DNA from: Massilia pinisoli
GTDB taxonomy: Bacteria; Pseudomonadota; Gammaproteobacteria; Burkholderiales; Burkholderiaceae_D
Reading direction: 5' to 3'
Length of the DNA stretch: 64,000 nucleotides
Assembly (NCBI RefSeq): GCF_024753285.1
Contig: NZ_JANUGW010000002.1
Location: forward strand, 310,001 to 374,000
The position numbers and the translations under genes were made by a program. The notes under the pieces are model-generated. The model was not told where the DNA came from and searched no databases. It worked only from the letters and a program-made list of their open reading frames with translations. Below, in pieces: positions 9,003 to 19,178 of the stretch (its first letter is position 1; each line of letters opens with the position of its first letter).

Positions 9003-11363
9003 ATGAATTTACAACCCGAACGTTTTGCCCAATCGCGTTTTGCCTTTCCCTCCCGCCGCAGCTTGATCGGCGCCGCCGTGCTGGCCCTCTGTGCCGGCCA
9101 CGCCGCCGCAGTCGCTCCCTTCGTCGTGAAGGACATCCGGGTCGAAGGCATCCAGCGCACCGAGGCAGGCACGGTGTTCAGCTACCTGCCGGTGCGCGTG
9201 GGCGAAACCTTCGATGACGACAAGGGCACGGCGGCGATCAAGGCGCTGTATGCCACCGGCTTCTTCAAGGACATCCGCCTGGAAGAGGAAAACGGCGTGC
9301 TCGTGGTGCTGGTCGAAGAACGTCCCGCCATCGCCGCCGTCGAATTCACGGGCACCAAGGAATTCGAGAAGGACATGCTCGTCAAGGCGCTGAAGGAAAT
9401 CGGCGTCGGCGAGACCAAGATCTTCGACAAGGCCTCCGTCGACCGCGCCGAGCAGGAATTGAAGCGCCAGTACCTGTCGCACGGCCTGTACGGCGTCAAG
9501 ATCACGACGACCGTCACCCCGATCGAGCGCAACCGCGTGAACATCATGTTCAACGTGGACGAGGGCGACGTCGCCAAGATCAAGCAGATCAACATCGTCG
9601 GCAACAAGGCGTTCTCCGACAAGGACCTGCGCGCGCTGCTGCAGCTGAACACGTCCGGCTGGCTCACGTGGTATTCGAAGGCCGACCAGTATTCGAAACA
9701 GAAGCTGACGGGCGACCTGGAAGCCATCAAGTCGTGGTACCTGAATCACGGCTACCTGGAAGTGAACGTCGAGTCCACGCAGGTCTCGATCACGCCGGAC
9801 AAGAAGGACATCTACCTCACCATCAACATCACCGAAGGCGAGAAGTACACCGTCTCCGGCGTCAAGATGGACGGCGAGATGTTCGGCCGCGAGCAGGAAC
9901 TCAAGAACCTCATCCTGCTGAAGCCGGGCCAGACCTATTCCGGCGACCTGCAGGAAGCGTCGAACAAGCGCATCGCCGACCGCCTCGCGAGCTTCGGCTA
10001 CGCGTTCGCGAACGTCACGGCGAACCCCGAGATCAACCGCGAGAAGCGCGAAGTCGCGTTCACGTTCTTCGTCGATCCGGGCAAGCGCGCGTACGTACGC
10101 CACATGACCATCTCCGGTAACACGATCACGCGCGACGAAGTGATCCGCCGCGAATTCCGCCAGTTCGAGAGCTCGTGGTACGACCCGAACCGCGTGAAGC
10201 TGTCGCGCGACCGCGTCGACCGCCTCGGCTACTTCAAGGACGTGACGGTCGAGACGCCGGAAGCGCAGGGCACCAACGATGCCGTGGACGTGAACATCGC
10301 CGTCGTCGAAAAGCCGACCGGTAACTTCATGGTCGGCGGCGCGTTCTCGCAGGCGGAAAAATTCACCTTCACCGCGTCCGTCACGCAGGCCAACTTCGCC
10401 GGCAGCGGCAACACGGTCGGCATCGAACTGAACACGAGCCACTACAACCGCACGATCTCGTTCGCGCAGACGAACCCGTACTTCACGGACGACGGCATCT
10501 CGCGCGCGTTCCAGCTGTACCTGCGCACGTCGCGCCCACCGGCGCTGAACATCGGTTCGTACACCGTGCGCCAGCAGGGCGGCAACCTGACGTTCGGCGT
10601 GCCGTTCTCGGAAATCGACACCGTCTACTTCGGCGCGGGCCTCGAACGCACGCGCCTGGAGACGGACGAGAGCTCGCCCACGCTGTACAAGCAGTTCGTG
10701 ATGCAGAACTCGAAGAACGCGACGGCCAAGGCGACGGGCATTGGCGAGGCGACGACCAACGCCATCCCGCTGACGGTGGCGTGGGGCCGCGATTCGCGCG
10801 ACTCCGCCATCACGCCGACCCGCGGCCGCTACCAGCGCGCCAACCTCGAGATCGATGCCGTCGGCGACGCCAAGTACTACCGCGTCATCTACGAACACCA
10901 GTGGTATCGCCCGATCACGCGCTGGATGACCCTGGCGCTGAAGGGTGAGCTGGACTACGGCGCGGGCCTGGGCGGCCACTCGTACCCGGTCTTCAAGAAC
11001 TTCTACGGCGGCGGCATCGGTTCCGTGCGCGGCTACGAGAGCTCGTCGCTGGGTGTCGTCGACCCGTACACGTACGACGCCCTGGGCGGCGCCAAGCGCG
11101 TCATCGGCAACGCCGAGCTGCAGTTCCCATTCCCGGGCAGCGGCCAGGACCGCTCGCTGCGCTGGTTCACCTTCGCCGACACGGGCCAGATCTACCAGGA
11201 GCACGAGCCGATCCGCACGTCGCAGCTGCGCTACTCGGCGGGTATCGGCCTGTCGTGGATTTCGCCGGTGGGTCCGCTGAAGTTGAGTTATGCTAAGCCG
11301 TTGAACGCGAAGCCGGGCGACCGCCTGGAGCGCTTCCAGTTCCAGATGGGTACCGGTTTCTGA
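9003..11363 (+). CDS. bamA: Outer membrane protein assembly factor BamA
   Basis: Central pore of the BAM complex that folds beta-barrels into the outer membrane. The 786 residues comprise a signal peptide ending near AGHAAA, five POTRA repeats (about 40-440; the first begins FVVKDIRVEGIQRTEAGTVF), and a C-terminal barrel. The barrel contains the conserved GGGIGSVRGYESSSLG loop-6 region with its VRGY motif, and the protein ends FQMGTGF with the terminal aromatic residue typical of outer-membrane barrels. The position between rseP and skp is canonical. Confidence 0.98.
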   Translation: MNLQPERFAQSRFAFPSRRSLIGAAVLALCAGHAAAVAPFVVKDIRVEGIQRTEAGTVFSYLPVRVGETFDDDKGTAAIKALYATGFFKDIRLEEENGVLVVLVEERPAIAAVEFTGTKEFEKDMLVKALKEIGVGETKIFDKASVDRAEQELKRQYLSHGLYGVKITTTVTPIERNRVNIMFNVDEGDVAKIKQINIVGNKAFSDKDLRALLQLNTSGWLTWYSKADQYSKQKLTGDLEAIKSWYLNHGYLEVNVESTQVSITPDKKDIYLTINITEGEKYTVSGVKMDGEMFGREQELKNLILLKPGQTYSGDLQEASNKRIADRLASFGYAFANVTANPEINREKREVAFTFFVDPGKRAYVRHMTISGNTITRDEVIRREFRQFESSWYDPNRVKLSRDRVDRLGYFKDVTVETPEAQGTNDAVDVNIAVVEKPTGNFMVGGAFSQAEKFTFTASVTQANFAGSGNTVGIELNTSHYNRTISFAQTNPYFTDDGISRAFQLYLRTSRPPALNIGSYTVRQQGGNLTFGVPFSEIDTVYFGAGLERTRLETDESSPTLYKQFVMQNSKNATAKATGIGEATTNAIPLTVAWGRDSRDSAITPTRGRYQRANLEIDAVGDAKYYRVIYEHQWYRPITRWMTLALKGELDYGAGLGGHSYPVFKNFYGGGIGSVRGYESSSLGVVDPYTYDALGGAKRVIGNAELQFPFPGSGQDRSLRWFTFADTGQIYQEHEPIRTSQLRYSAGIGLSWISPVGPLKLSYAKPLNAKPGDRLERFQFQMGTGF

Positions 11364-11395
11364 TCGGCCCATCGCCGAGACAAGGATTGCGAAGA

Positions 11396-11920
11396 ATGAT
11401 GTTGAAAAAATCGTTAGCCTCGTTGCCGCGCAGCCTCGTGCTGGCGCTGTTGTGCGCCGGAGCGATGGCGCAGGCGTCGGCGCAGACCGGCACCAGCCGC
11501 ATCGGCTTCGTGTACACGGAGCGCCTGATGACCGAGTCCAAGCTGGCCAAGGCGGCGGACGCGAAGCTGCAGTCGGAATTCTCGAAGCGCCAGAAACAGC
11601 TCGACGATGCGGTGCAGAAGTACAAGCAGAGCCGCGAGAAATTCGACGACGAAGCGCCGAAACTGTCCGACGTCGACCGCACGAAGCGCACGCGCGAGCT
11701 GCTCGACATGGAAAAGGACGTACAGCGTATGCAGCGCGAGTACAACGAGGACCTGTTCCAGCGCAAGAACGAGGAGCGCGCCGCCATCGCGCAGAAAGCC
11801 TATAAACTGATCGAGCAGGTGGCCGAGCAGGATCACCTCGACGTCGTGCTGCAGGAAGCCATCTGGACCAGCCCGCGCATCGACATCACCGACCGCATCC
11901 TCAAACTGCTCGACAAGTGA
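11396..11920 (+). CDS. skp: Periplasmic chaperone Skp (OmpH family)
   Basis: Holds unfolded outer membrane proteins in the periplasm and delivers them to BamA. The 174-residue product has a signal peptide ending about AQASAQ, then a beta strand GTSRIGFVYTERLM, and a long charged coiled-coil arm (about 55-140) typical of the trimeric jellyfish fold. I chose the ATG at 11396, with AAGGA at 11382-11386; a second ATG follows directly and a TTG lies at 11387. It lies between bamA and lpxD as in most proteobacteria. Confidence 0.93.
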   Translation: MMLKKSLASLPRSLVLALLCAGAMAQASAQTGTSRIGFVYTERLMTESKLAKAADAKLQSEFSKRQKQLDDAVQKYKQSREKFDDEAPKLSDVDRTKRTRELLDMEKDVQRMQREYNEDLFQRKNEERAAIAQKAYKLIEQVAEQDHLDVVLQEAIWTSPRIDITDRILKLLDK

Positions 11921-11997
11921 GCCGCACGCGGCTCCCCCGATGCCGGCCGGCTTCATGAGCGGCCGGCAATTTTCACTTCTTTTACGGAACGACCACG

Positions 11998-13056
11998 ATG
12001 GGCACTCGACTGGGTGATTTGGTCGAACGCTTCGGTGGGCAGCTGGTGGGTGACCCGAACCTCGAGGTTCAGGGCATCGCACCGCTCGACAGCGCCGGCG
12101 CTTCGCACATCAGCTTTCTCAGCAACAGCAAACTGCGCGCACTCGCGGCACAAAGCAACGCGGCCGCGCTGATCGTCTCGCCGCTGGACGACGCCACCGT
12201 CGCCACCACGTATGCCGGCGCGCGCATCGTCACCACGAACCCCTACGCCTATTTCGCCCGCGCCGCCCAGTACTTCGTCGCGCTGGACGAGTACGTGCCG
12301 CCCGCCGGCATCCACCGCAGCGCCGTCGTGGACGAGACGGCGCAGGTCGACCCGACGGCGACCATCGGCCCGAACGCGACGGTGGAGGCGGGCGCCGTGA
12401 TCGGTGCGGGCGTCCGCATCGACGCGGGCTGCTTCGTGGGCCGCGAGGCGGAAATCGGCGAGGACACGCACCTGTTCGCGAACGTGACCTTCCATGCGCG
12501 CTGCAAGATCGGCAAGCGCGGCATCCTGCACTCGGGCGCCGTGATCGGCACCGACGGCTTCGGCTTCGCGCGCGAGAACGGCGTGTACATCAAGATTCCG
12601 CAGACGGGCCGCGTGCTGCTGGGCGACGACGTCGACGTGGGCGCCAACACCACGATCGACCGCGGCGCGCTCGACGACACCGTGATCGAGGACGGCGTGA
12701 AGCTCGACAACCAGATCCAGATCGGCCACAACTGCCGCATCGGCGCGAACACCGCGATGGCAGGCTGCGTGGGGGTAGCCGGCAGCGCCAAGATCGGCAA
12801 GAATTGCACGTTCGGCGGCGCGGCGATGGTGCTGGGCCACCTGGAAATCGCGGACAACGTCCATATCTCCTCGGGGAGCATGGTGTCGCGTTCCGTGCTG
12901 GAGCCGGGGCAGTACACGGGCTTCTATCCGCTCGCCAAGAACGCCGAATGGGAAAAGAGCGCCGCCATCGTGCGCAACCTGTCCTCGCTGCGCGAGAAGA
13001 TGCGCAGCCTGGAAAAACAGATCAAACAACTCACCGAACCATCAGAACAAAAATGA
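11998..13056 (+). CDS. lpxD: UDP-3-O-(3-hydroxyacyl)glucosamine N-acyltransferase
   Basis: Third lipid A enzyme; it N-acylates UDP-3-O-acylglucosamine using hydroxyacyl-ACP. The 352 residues have an N-terminal uridine-binding domain ([16 protein letters not shown]), then a left-handed beta-helix of hexapeptide repeats (about 100-320) containing the catalytic-His context [11 protein letters not shown], then a C-terminal helix. The stop codon overlaps the fabZ start in an ATGA, so translation is probably coupled. Confidence 0.97.
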   Translation: MGTRLGDLVERFGGQLVGDPNLEVQGIAPLDSAGASHISFLSNSKLRALAAQSNAAALIVSPLDDATVATTYAGARIVTTNPYAYFARAAQYFVALDEYVPPAGIHRSAVVDETAQVDPTATIGPNATVEAGAVIGAGVRIDAGCFVGREAEIGEDTHLFANVTFHARCKIGKRGILHSGAVIGTDGFGFARENGVYIKIPQTGRVLLGDDVDVGANTTIDRGALDDTVIEDGVKLDNQIQIGHNCRIGANTAMAGCVGVAGSAKIGKNCTFGGAAMVLGHLEIADNVHISSGSMVSRSVLEPGQYTGFYPLAKNAEWEKSAAIVRNLSSLREKMRSLEKQIKQLTEPSEQK

Positions 13057-13529
13057 CGACCGAATCCACGAACAAAACCCTGGGGATCAACGAGATCAAG
13101 GAATACCTGCCGCACCGCTATCCGCTGCTGCTGGTGGACCGCGTGGTCGACTACGAGATCGGCAAGACCATCACCGCCATCAAGAACGTGACCGTCAACG
13201 AGGAATTCTTCAACGGCCACTTCCCGCACAAGCCCGTCATGCCGGGCGTCTTGATGATCGAAGCGCTGGCGCAGACGGCCGCGATCCTGTCGTTCATGAC
13301 CATGAACGTCAAGCCGGACGAGAACTCGGTCGTGTACTTCGTCGGCATCGACAACGCGCGCTTCAAGCGTCCCGTCGAGCCGGGCGACCAGCTCAAGATG
13401 GACGTCGAGATCCTGCGCACGTCGCGCGGCATCTGGAAGTACAAGGCCACCGCCAGCGTGGACGGCAAAGTCGCGGTCGAAGCGGAACTGATGTGCACGA
13501 TCCGCGCGAACGAAAAAGCGGGGCAGTGA
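13053..13529 (+). CDS. fabZ: 3-hydroxyacyl-[acyl-carrier-protein] dehydratase FabZ
   Basis: Dehydrates 3-hydroxyacyl-ACP in fatty acid elongation and competes with LpxA/LpxD for hydroxyacyl-ACP. The 158-residue hotdog-fold protein has [13 protein letters not shown], then [20 protein letters not shown] with the catalytic His and Glu. The start at 13053 lies inside the lpxD stop (ATGA) and its stop overlaps the lpxA start by one base (TGATG). This tight coupling places fatty acid and lipid A synthesis in one unit. Confidence 0.97.
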   Translation: MTTESTNKTLGINEIKEYLPHRYPLLLVDRVVDYEIGKTITAIKNVTVNEEFFNGHFPHKPVMPGVLMIEALAQTAAILSFMTMNVKPDENSVVYFVGIDNARFKRPVEPGDQLKMDVEILRTSRGIWKYKATASVDGKVAVEAELMCTIRANEKAGQ

Positions 13530-14317
13530 TGAGCAAGGTCCACCCGAGCGCGATCGTCGACCCGAAGGCGGAGCTGGACTCCACCGTCGAAGTCGGCCCG
13601 TACTCCATCATCGGGCCGGACGTGCGCATCGGCGCGGGCACCGTCGTCGGGCCGCACGTCGTCATCGAGGGCCACACGACGATCGGCCGCGACAACCGCA
13701 TCTTCCAGTTCGCGTCGCTGGGCGCAGCCCCGCAGGACAAGAAGTGGGCCGGCGAGCCGACGCGCCTGGAAATCGGCGACCGCAACACGATCCGCGAATT
13801 CTGCACGTTCAATCTCGGCACCGCGCAGGACGCGGGCGTGACGCGTCTGGGCGACGACAACTGGATGTCGGCGTACACGCACCTCGCGCACGATTGCCAG
13901 GTCGGCAGCAACACGATCTTCTCGAACAACGCGCAGCTCGCGGGCCACGTGCACGTGGGCGACTGGGCGATCCTGTCCGGCTACTGCGGCGTGCACCAGT
14001 TCTGCAAGATCGGCGCGCACGCGTTCATCGGCATGTACACGAGCCTCACGCAGGACGTGCCGCCGTTCGTCCTCGTCTCCGGCAACCCGGCCGAGGCGCA
14101 CGGCGTGAACATCGAGGGCCTCAAGCGCCGCGGCTTTACGCGCGAGCAGATCAACGCGATCCGCGCCGCGTACAAGCACATCTACCGGTCCGGCCTCACG
14201 CTGGAAGAAGCCAAGGCGAAGCTGGCGGAAGAAGAAGCCGCGGCCGGCGACGCCGCGCCGCAGCTGCGCGCCATGCGCGACTTCCTCGACACGACGACCC
14301 GTGGCATCGTCCGCTAA
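13529..14317 (+). CDS. lpxA: UDP-N-acetylglucosamine acyltransferase
   Basis: First step of lipid A synthesis, O-acylation of UDP-GlcNAc. The 262-residue hexapeptide-repeat protein starts [20 protein letters not shown] and carries the catalytic-His region [19 protein letters not shown], followed by the helical C-terminal domain. The start at 13529 shares one base with the fabZ stop. The 3' end overlaps lpxB by 17 bases. Confidence 0.97.
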   Translation: MSKVHPSAIVDPKAELDSTVEVGPYSIIGPDVRIGAGTVVGPHVVIEGHTTIGRDNRIFQFASLGAAPQDKKWAGEPTRLEIGDRNTIREFCTFNLGTAQDAGVTRLGDDNWMSAYTHLAHDCQVGSNTIFSNNAQLAGHVHVGDWAILSGYCGVHQFCKIGAHAFIGMYTSLTQDVPPFVLVSGNPAEAHGVNIEGLKRRGFTREQINAIRAAYKHIYRSGLTLEEAKAKLAEEEAAAGDAAPQLRAMRDFLDTTTRGIVR

Positions 14318-15458
14318 CACGTCGCTGGCCCTGGTGGCCGGCGAACTGTCGGGCGACCTGCTGGCCGCGCGCCTGATGGCGGGCCTGAAACCGCACCTGC
14401 CGGACGTCGCCTTTTCCGGCATCGGCGGCCCGCGCATGCTGGAGCAGGGCCTCGTCTCCGACGTCCCGATGGACACGCTCACCGTGCGGGGCCTGCTCCC
14501 GGTGCTGCTGCGCTACCGCGAACTGAAGGGCATCCAGAACCGCCTGCGCGACCGCCTGCTGGCCGAGCGGCCGGCCGCCTTCATCGGCGCCGACTACCCC
14601 GGCTTCAACCTCGGCCTGGAAGAGCAGTTGCGCGCGGCCGGCATCCCGACCGTGCACTTCGTCGGCCCGCAGATCTGGGCCTGGCGCGGCGGGCGCATCA
14701 AGAAGATCCAGCGCGCCGTGTCGCACATGCTCGTGATCTTCCCGTTCGAGGAAGAAATCTACCGGAAGGCCGGCGTGCCCGTGACGTACATCGGGCATCC
14801 GCTGGCGGAGACGATCCCGCTGCGCCCGGACGTGGCGGCCGCGCGCCGCCAGCTCGGCCTGTCGGAAGACGCGAAAGTCGTCACCGTCATGCCGGGCAGC
14901 CGCATGTCCGAAATTAAGTACCTGACGGCGCCGTACGTGCGCACGGTGCAGCTGCTGGCCGCGCGCGATCCGGGCGTACGCTTCATCGCGCCGATGGCGG
15001 GCGAGCGCCAGAAGGCGTATCTTAAGGAGCTCGTGGCGAAGGCCGGCTTGCAGGACGTGCCGCTGCAGCTCGTCGACGGCGAATCGCATGCGTGCATCGC
15101 GGCGGCCGACGCCGTGCTGGCGGCATCCGGTACGGCGACGCTGGAAGTGGCGCTGTTCAAGAAGCCGATGGTCATCGCGTACAAGGTCCTGCAGGCGGAG
15201 TGGATGCTCATCAAGAACATGGGCTACCTGCCGTGGATCGGGCTGCCGAACATCCTCGCGCGCGACTTCGTCGTGCCGGAATTTTTGCAGCACGCGGCGA
15301 CGCCCGAGGCGCTGGCGGACGCCGTCTGGTTCCAGCTGACGGACGAGAATAACCGGGCGAGGCTGCAGGAACGCTTCACCGAGATGCATCACAGCCTGCT
15401 GCGCGACAGCGCGCGCGAAAGCGCCCGCGCCGTGCTCGAGATCATAGGCAAAGCATGA
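14301..15458 (+). CDS. lpxB: Lipid-A-disaccharide synthase
   Basis: Glycosyltransferase that joins lipid X and UDP-diacylglucosamine to form the lipid A disaccharide. The 385 residues begin at a GTG (14301) inside lpxA, giving [39 protein letters not shown] and the nucleotide-binding MPGSRMSEI are GT19 family signatures. It overlaps rnhB by four bases (ATGA). The GTG and the 17-base overlap imply reinitiation from lpxA translation. Confidence 0.96.
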   Translation: MASSANTSLALVAGELSGDLLAARLMAGLKPHLPDVAFSGIGGPRMLEQGLVSDVPMDTLTVRGLLPVLLRYRELKGIQNRLRDRLLAERPAAFIGADYPGFNLGLEEQLRAAGIPTVHFVGPQIWAWRGGRIKKIQRAVSHMLVIFPFEEEIYRKAGVPVTYIGHPLAETIPLRPDVAAARRQLGLSEDAKVVTVMPGSRMSEIKYLTAPYVRTVQLLAARDPGVRFIAPMAGERQKAYLKELVAKAGLQDVPLQLVDGESHACIAAADAVLAASGTATLEVALFKKPMVIAYKVLQAEWMLIKNMGYLPWIGLPNILARDFVVPEFLQHAATPEALADAVWFQLTDENNRARLQERFTEMHHSLLRDSARESARAVLEIIGKA

Positions 15459-16126
15459 GAAAAAAGAAGTTCGATTTCTATCCCGGCCTGCCGACCAGGA
15501 ACCGGCCGTTCACGCTCGAGGACATCGTCTGCGGCGTGGACGAGGCCGGGCGCGGACCGCTGGCCGGTCCCGTGTTCGCGGCCGCCGTGATCCTCGATCC
15601 GGCCCGCCCGATCGACGGCTTGCGCGACTCGAAGAAGCTGACGGAAGCGCGGCGCGACGAGCTGGCCCCGCTGATCAAGGCGCATGCGCTGGCGTGGGCC
15701 ATCGCCGAGTGCTCGCACACGGAAATCGACACGCTGAACATCCTGCAGGCGACGATGCTGGCCATGCGCCGCGCCGTCGAACAACTGGCGACCGTGCCCA
15801 CGATCGCCCTCATCGACGGCAACCGCTGCCCGCAGTTCGCGCCGCACATCCGCGCCCACGCGGTGGTGGAGGGCGACGACAAGGTGCACGCGATTTCCGC
15901 CGCGTCGATCCTCGCGAAGACGGCGCGCGATGCGGCGCTGGTCGCGCTGCACGCCACGTATCCGCAGTATGCGTTCGACCAGCACAAGGGCTATTCGACG
16001 GCGCTGCACCTCGCGCGCCTGCGCGAGCACGGCCCGAGCCCGGTGCATCGGCGCAGCTTCGCGCCCGTGCGTGCGCTTCTCCAGCCCGACCTTATCGAAC
16101 CCGACCTGTTCGGGGAAACGGCATGA
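15455..16126 (+). CDS. rnhB: Ribonuclease HII
   Basis: Endonuclease that removes ribonucleotides from DNA and nicks RNA-DNA hybrids. The 223 residues hold the catalytic acids in [15 protein letters not shown] (Asp and Glu), with further family motifs [13 protein letters not shown] and the [17 protein letters not shown] block. It starts with ATGA overlapping the lpxB stop. The C-terminal tail past SFAPVRALL is slightly longer than usual. Confidence 0.96.
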   Translation: MRKKKFDFYPGLPTRNRPFTLEDIVCGVDEAGRGPLAGPVFAAAVILDPARPIDGLRDSKKLTEARRDELAPLIKAHALAWAIAECSHTEIDTLNILQATMLAMRRAVEQLATVPTIALIDGNRCPQFAPHIRAHAVVEGDDKVHAISAASILAKTARDAALVALHATYPQYAFDQHKGYSTALHLARLREHGPSPVHRRSFAPVRALLQPDLIEPDLFGETA

Positions 16127-16911
16127 AGAGCATCACGTCGCGCGACAACCCGTTTTACAAGGAACTGAAACACCTCGCCGGCAGCAGCCACGCGCTGCGC
16201 AAGGCGGGGCGTTCGCTGCTGGACGGCGTCCACTTGTGCCAGGCGTACCTGGACCTCGTCGGCCAGCCCTTGCACTGCATCGTGTCGGAAGGCGCGCTGG
16301 CCAACGAGGAAGTCGCGGCCATCGTCGACCGCGTGACGGCGCCGGCCACGTCGCTGCCGGACGCGCTGTTCGGCGCGCTGTCCCAGGTCGAACACGGCAT
16401 CCACCTGCTGTTCCTCGTCGAGACGCCGCGGCCGCAGCGGCCTGACGCCCTCGTGCAATCGGCCGTGCTGCTGGACGGCGTGCAGGACCCTGGCAATGCC
16501 GGTTCGATCCTGCGCAGCGCGGGCGCGGCCGGGATCAAGCAGGTGTATTGCAGTCCCGGCACGGCGTCGATGTGGTCGCCGAAAGTGCTGCGCGCCGCGA
16601 TGGGCGCCCACTTCGTGCTGGAGATTTACGAAAACGTCGACCTCGCGGACGTCGTGCGCACGGCGCGCGTGCCCGTGCTGGCGACCAGCGGTTATGCGAG
16701 CGAGCGGATCTACGACGTGGACCTGGCACGTCCCGTCGGCTGGCTGCTGGGCCACGAAGGACAGGGCGTGTCGGACGCGCTGCTGAACCTGGCGACGCAC
16801 CGCGTCGTCATCCCGCACGCGGGCGCCGTGGAATCGCTGAACGTGGCCGCCTGCGCGGCCGTGTGCTTCTTCGAACAGCTGAGGCAACAACACGCCGTTC
16901 GCCAGCCATAG
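16123..16911 (+). CDS. TrmH/SpoU-family RNA 2'-O-methyltransferase
   Basis: Probable SAM-dependent RNA ribose methylase with a trefoil-knot fold. The 262 residues have a substrate-binding N-terminal domain (residues 1-100, with [10 protein letters not shown]) and the three SPOUT motifs: [30 protein letters not shown] and [18 protein letters not shown]. The target (rRNA or tRNA position) cannot be read from the sequence. It starts at ATGA overlapping the rnhB stop and is the last gene of this coupled run. Confidence 0.92.
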   Translation: MKSITSRDNPFYKELKHLAGSSHALRKAGRSLLDGVHLCQAYLDLVGQPLHCIVSEGALANEEVAAIVDRVTAPATSLPDALFGALSQVEHGIHLLFLVETPRPQRPDALVQSAVLLDGVQDPGNAGSILRSAGAAGIKQVYCSPGTASMWSPKVLRAAMGAHFVLEIYENVDLADVVRTARVPVLATSGYASERIYDVDLARPVGWLLGHEGQGVSDALLNLATHRVVIPHAGAVESLNVAACAAVCFFEQLRQQHAVRQP

Positions 16912-16962
16912 ACGCCACCGGCCGTTCAGGTTACGCTTCGTGGACGTATCGATGGAGTAGAG

Positions 16963-18174
16963 ATGGACATGGGGCAATCGCAGTTGCAGTCTTTGCATTT
17001 CCTGGTGGCGGAAGCCGACCCGGTGCAGCGCCGCGCGCTGATCGAGGCGCTGGGCCAGGTGGGCGCCACGCGCGTCACGGACGTGCCGGACGGCCCGATG
17101 GCGCTGCGCACGCTGCAGGCCAGCTTCACGCCCAAGGTGGACGTCGCCATCATCGATCTCGACCTGGGCGGCATGGACGGCCTGGAACTGCTGCGCGCCA
17201 TCGCCGCATTGAAATCCACGGTGCGCCTGATCGTCGTGGGCGCCCAGCCCGCGAGCGTGCTGTTTTCCGTCGAGAGCCTCGCGCAGGCGCACGGCGTCGA
17301 CCTGTTGGGCACGATCGCCAAGCCCGTCACGAGCACGAAACTGAAGGCCTTGCTGGACAATTACCAGCCGCCGGGTCGCCCTGCGCCGCCGCCGCCGGGG
17401 CCCAGTTTTTCGTTCGCCGAAGTGGGCGTGGGCCTGCAGAAGCGCCAGTTCGAGCCGTTCTTCCAGCCCAAGATCGAATTGGCGACAGGCCAGGTGAAGG
17501 GTCTCGAGACGTTCGCCCGCTGGCGCCATCCCGACCACGGCATGCTGGGGCCGTCGTCGTTCATCGGCGCGCTGGAGCAGAACAACCGCATCGACTTCCT
17601 CGACTGGACGATGCTGGAAATGTCGGTGGAGCGCTGCCGCCGCTACCACGACCAGGGCATCCCCATCTCCATTTCGCTGAACCTGGCGCCGGAGACGCTC
17701 GCCCATCCGAACTTCATCCGCCAGGTGGCGTCGACGATGAAGCGCCACGGCGTGCTGCCCGACTACCTGACGTTCGAGATGACGGAATCGTCGATCCTGA
17801 GCTTCGACGCCGACTTCATCGAACGCCTCGTCCGGCTGCGCATGCTGGGCTTCGGCCTCGCCATCGACGACTACGGCACGGGGCGCTCGAACCTGCAGAT
17901 CCTCGCGCGGATCCCCTTCTCGGAACTCAAGATCGACCGCTCGTTCGTCGACGGCGCGTCGAAGAAGCGGCCGCTGGGCACCGTACTGAAATCGTGCCTC
18001 GGATTGGCGCACAGCCTCGACCGCATGTCCGTCGCCGTCGGCGTCGAGACCCGGCAGGACTGGGACTTCCTGCAGGACCTCGGCTGTACGTACGCGCAGG
18101 GCTACCACATCGCCAACCCGATGGCGGCGGACGAATTCCCCGGGTGGCTCGAGGACTGGCGCCAGTTCTTCTGA
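16963..18174 (+). CDS. Response-regulator receiver plus EAL-domain protein
   Basis: The 403-residue protein has a receiver domain (about 11-130, with probable phospho-Asp 65 in IIDLDLGGMDG and the switch Lys in AKP), a proline-rich linker, then an EAL domain (about 150-400). EAL phosphodiesterases cleave cyclic-di-GMP. Here EAL reads ETF with Glu kept. The Asn in SLNLAP, the Glu in FEMTES, the paired Asp in IDDYGTG, the Lys in LKIDRSF and the Gln in AQGY are also present. The EGVE motif, however, reads VGVE, so one glutamate linked to catalysis in RocR is missing. The architecture resembles RocR; activity is uncertain. The next gene starts directly after its stop. Confidence 0.9.
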   Translation: MDMGQSQLQSLHFLVAEADPVQRRALIEALGQVGATRVTDVPDGPMALRTLQASFTPKVDVAIIDLDLGGMDGLELLRAIAALKSTVRLIVVGAQPASVLFSVESLAQAHGVDLLGTIAKPVTSTKLKALLDNYQPPGRPAPPPPGPSFSFAEVGVGLQKRQFEPFFQPKIELATGQVKGLETFARWRHPDHGMLGPSSFIGALEQNNRIDFLDWTMLEMSVERCRRYHDQGIPISISLNLAPETLAHPNFIRQVASTMKRHGVLPDYLTFEMTESSILSFDADFIERLVRLRMLGFGLAIDDYGTGRSNLQILARIPFSELKIDRSFVDGASKKRPLGTVLKSCLGLAHSLDRMSVAVGVETRQDWDFLQDLGCTYAQGYHIANPMAADEFPGWLEDWRQFF

Positions 18175-19074
18175 ATGGACGGTTCCGCACCGCCCACCGC
18201 CGCCACCGCCACCGCGCAGCATGCGCGCGGGACTTACCGCCATCCGTATCCCGGCCTCGTTGGACGCCTGATCGAGCGCGTGCTGAACGCGCGCACGCTC
18301 GCCCGCGTGCGCCTTGCCCTGTTTGCGCGCCTGCCGTTTCCCGTCTTGCGCAGCGACGTCGCCGACGTCGTCTACGTCACGTGGATGGTCGATGCGCGCG
18401 CGGCCGCGGCCTTGCTGCCGGCCGGATTGCGCTTGTGGACCCATGAAGGGAAGACGCCGCTGACGGCGCTGACGTACCGGCACGGCCATTTCGGCCCTGC
18501 GCTGGCGGGCCCGTTGCGGCGCTTGTTCCCGTCGCCGCTGCAGAGCAATTGGCGGCTGTACCTGGACGGCCCGCTGCCGCCGGGCGCGCCCCCGCAGACG
18601 GTCTGGTTCCTGGAAAACATCATCGACAACGGGGCCTATGTCGCGGCCACGCGCCTGTTCAGCGACATCATGCAGACGCATCGGCCCGCGCATTTTTCGC
18701 ACGGCCCGCGTGGCGATGGTTACGCGACGCGGATCGAGCCGGGTGCCGGCAGCGCGCCGTCGCTCGCGTGCACGGTGGCGCAGGCCGTGCGGCCCGTGCT
18801 GCCGCCGGAGTTCGCCGCCGCGTTCGCGAGCTGGGACGCGGCCGTGGCGATGCTCGCGTGCCAGGACGCGGCGCTGGGCTGGTCGGCGCGGCTCGGCAAG
18901 CTCGTGCTGTCGCACATCGACCTGCCGATTCCGCTCGATGTGGTGCTGCCGCTCGTGCCGGTGGAGCCCATTGCGTGTTCGCTGCTGGATGCGCTGCCGG
19001 CGGCGGGCGAGCCGCTGTGCTTCCTCGTGCCGCAAGTCCAGTTCAAGGTCTTGTCGGAGCAGGTGCTGGCGTAG
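18175..19074 (+). CDS. DUF2071 (YqjF-like) family protein
   Basis: The 299-residue protein matches the DUF2071 pattern, a fold related to acetoacetate decarboxylase: VVYVTWMVDARAAAALLPAGL near residue 65 and LTALTYRHGHFGP near 100. The function is unknown; I see no catalytic residues that would support a specific reaction. It starts one base after the stop of the REC-EAL gene, so the two are likely cotranscribed. The last codon and stop run into a palindromic repeat. Confidence 0.75.
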   Translation: MDGSAPPTAATATAQHARGTYRHPYPGLVGRLIERVLNARTLARVRLALFARLPFPVLRSDVADVVYVTWMVDARAAAALLPAGLRLWTHEGKTPLTALTYRHGHFGPALAGPLRRLFPSPLQSNWRLYLDGPLPPGAPPQTVWFLENIIDNGAYVAATRLFSDIMQTHRPAHFSHGPRGDGYATRIEPGAGSAPSLACTVAQAVRPVLPPEFAAAFASWDAAVAMLACQDAALGWSARLGKLVLSHIDLPIPLDVVLPLVPVEPIACSLLDALPAAGEPLCFLVPQVQFKVLSEQVLA

Positions 19075-19176
19075 GGTGGACGGCTGGGCCGTCCGCGCGG
19101 AGATACGCGATATCGGATATGTCGCGTCCTTGCCGGCGGACGTTGAACGCGTGGACGGGGAACCCGTCCATCCTAC
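19071..19176 (+). repeat. 106-bp multi-palindromic intergenic repeat
   Basis: The element begins GTAGGGTGGACGG and ends CCGTCCATCCTAC, which are 13-bp terminal inverted repeats with one mismatch. Inside are three hairpins: GGACGG/CCGTCC (19078-19094), ACGCGA/TCGCGT (19105-19127) and TGGACGGG/CCCGTCCA (19152-19170). It starts on the DUF2071 stop codon and ends two bases before the ppsR stop, filling the gap between convergent genes. It looks like a REP/BIME- or MITE-type repeat; no second copy is in this window. Confidence 0.75.
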
Positions 19177-19178
19177 GT

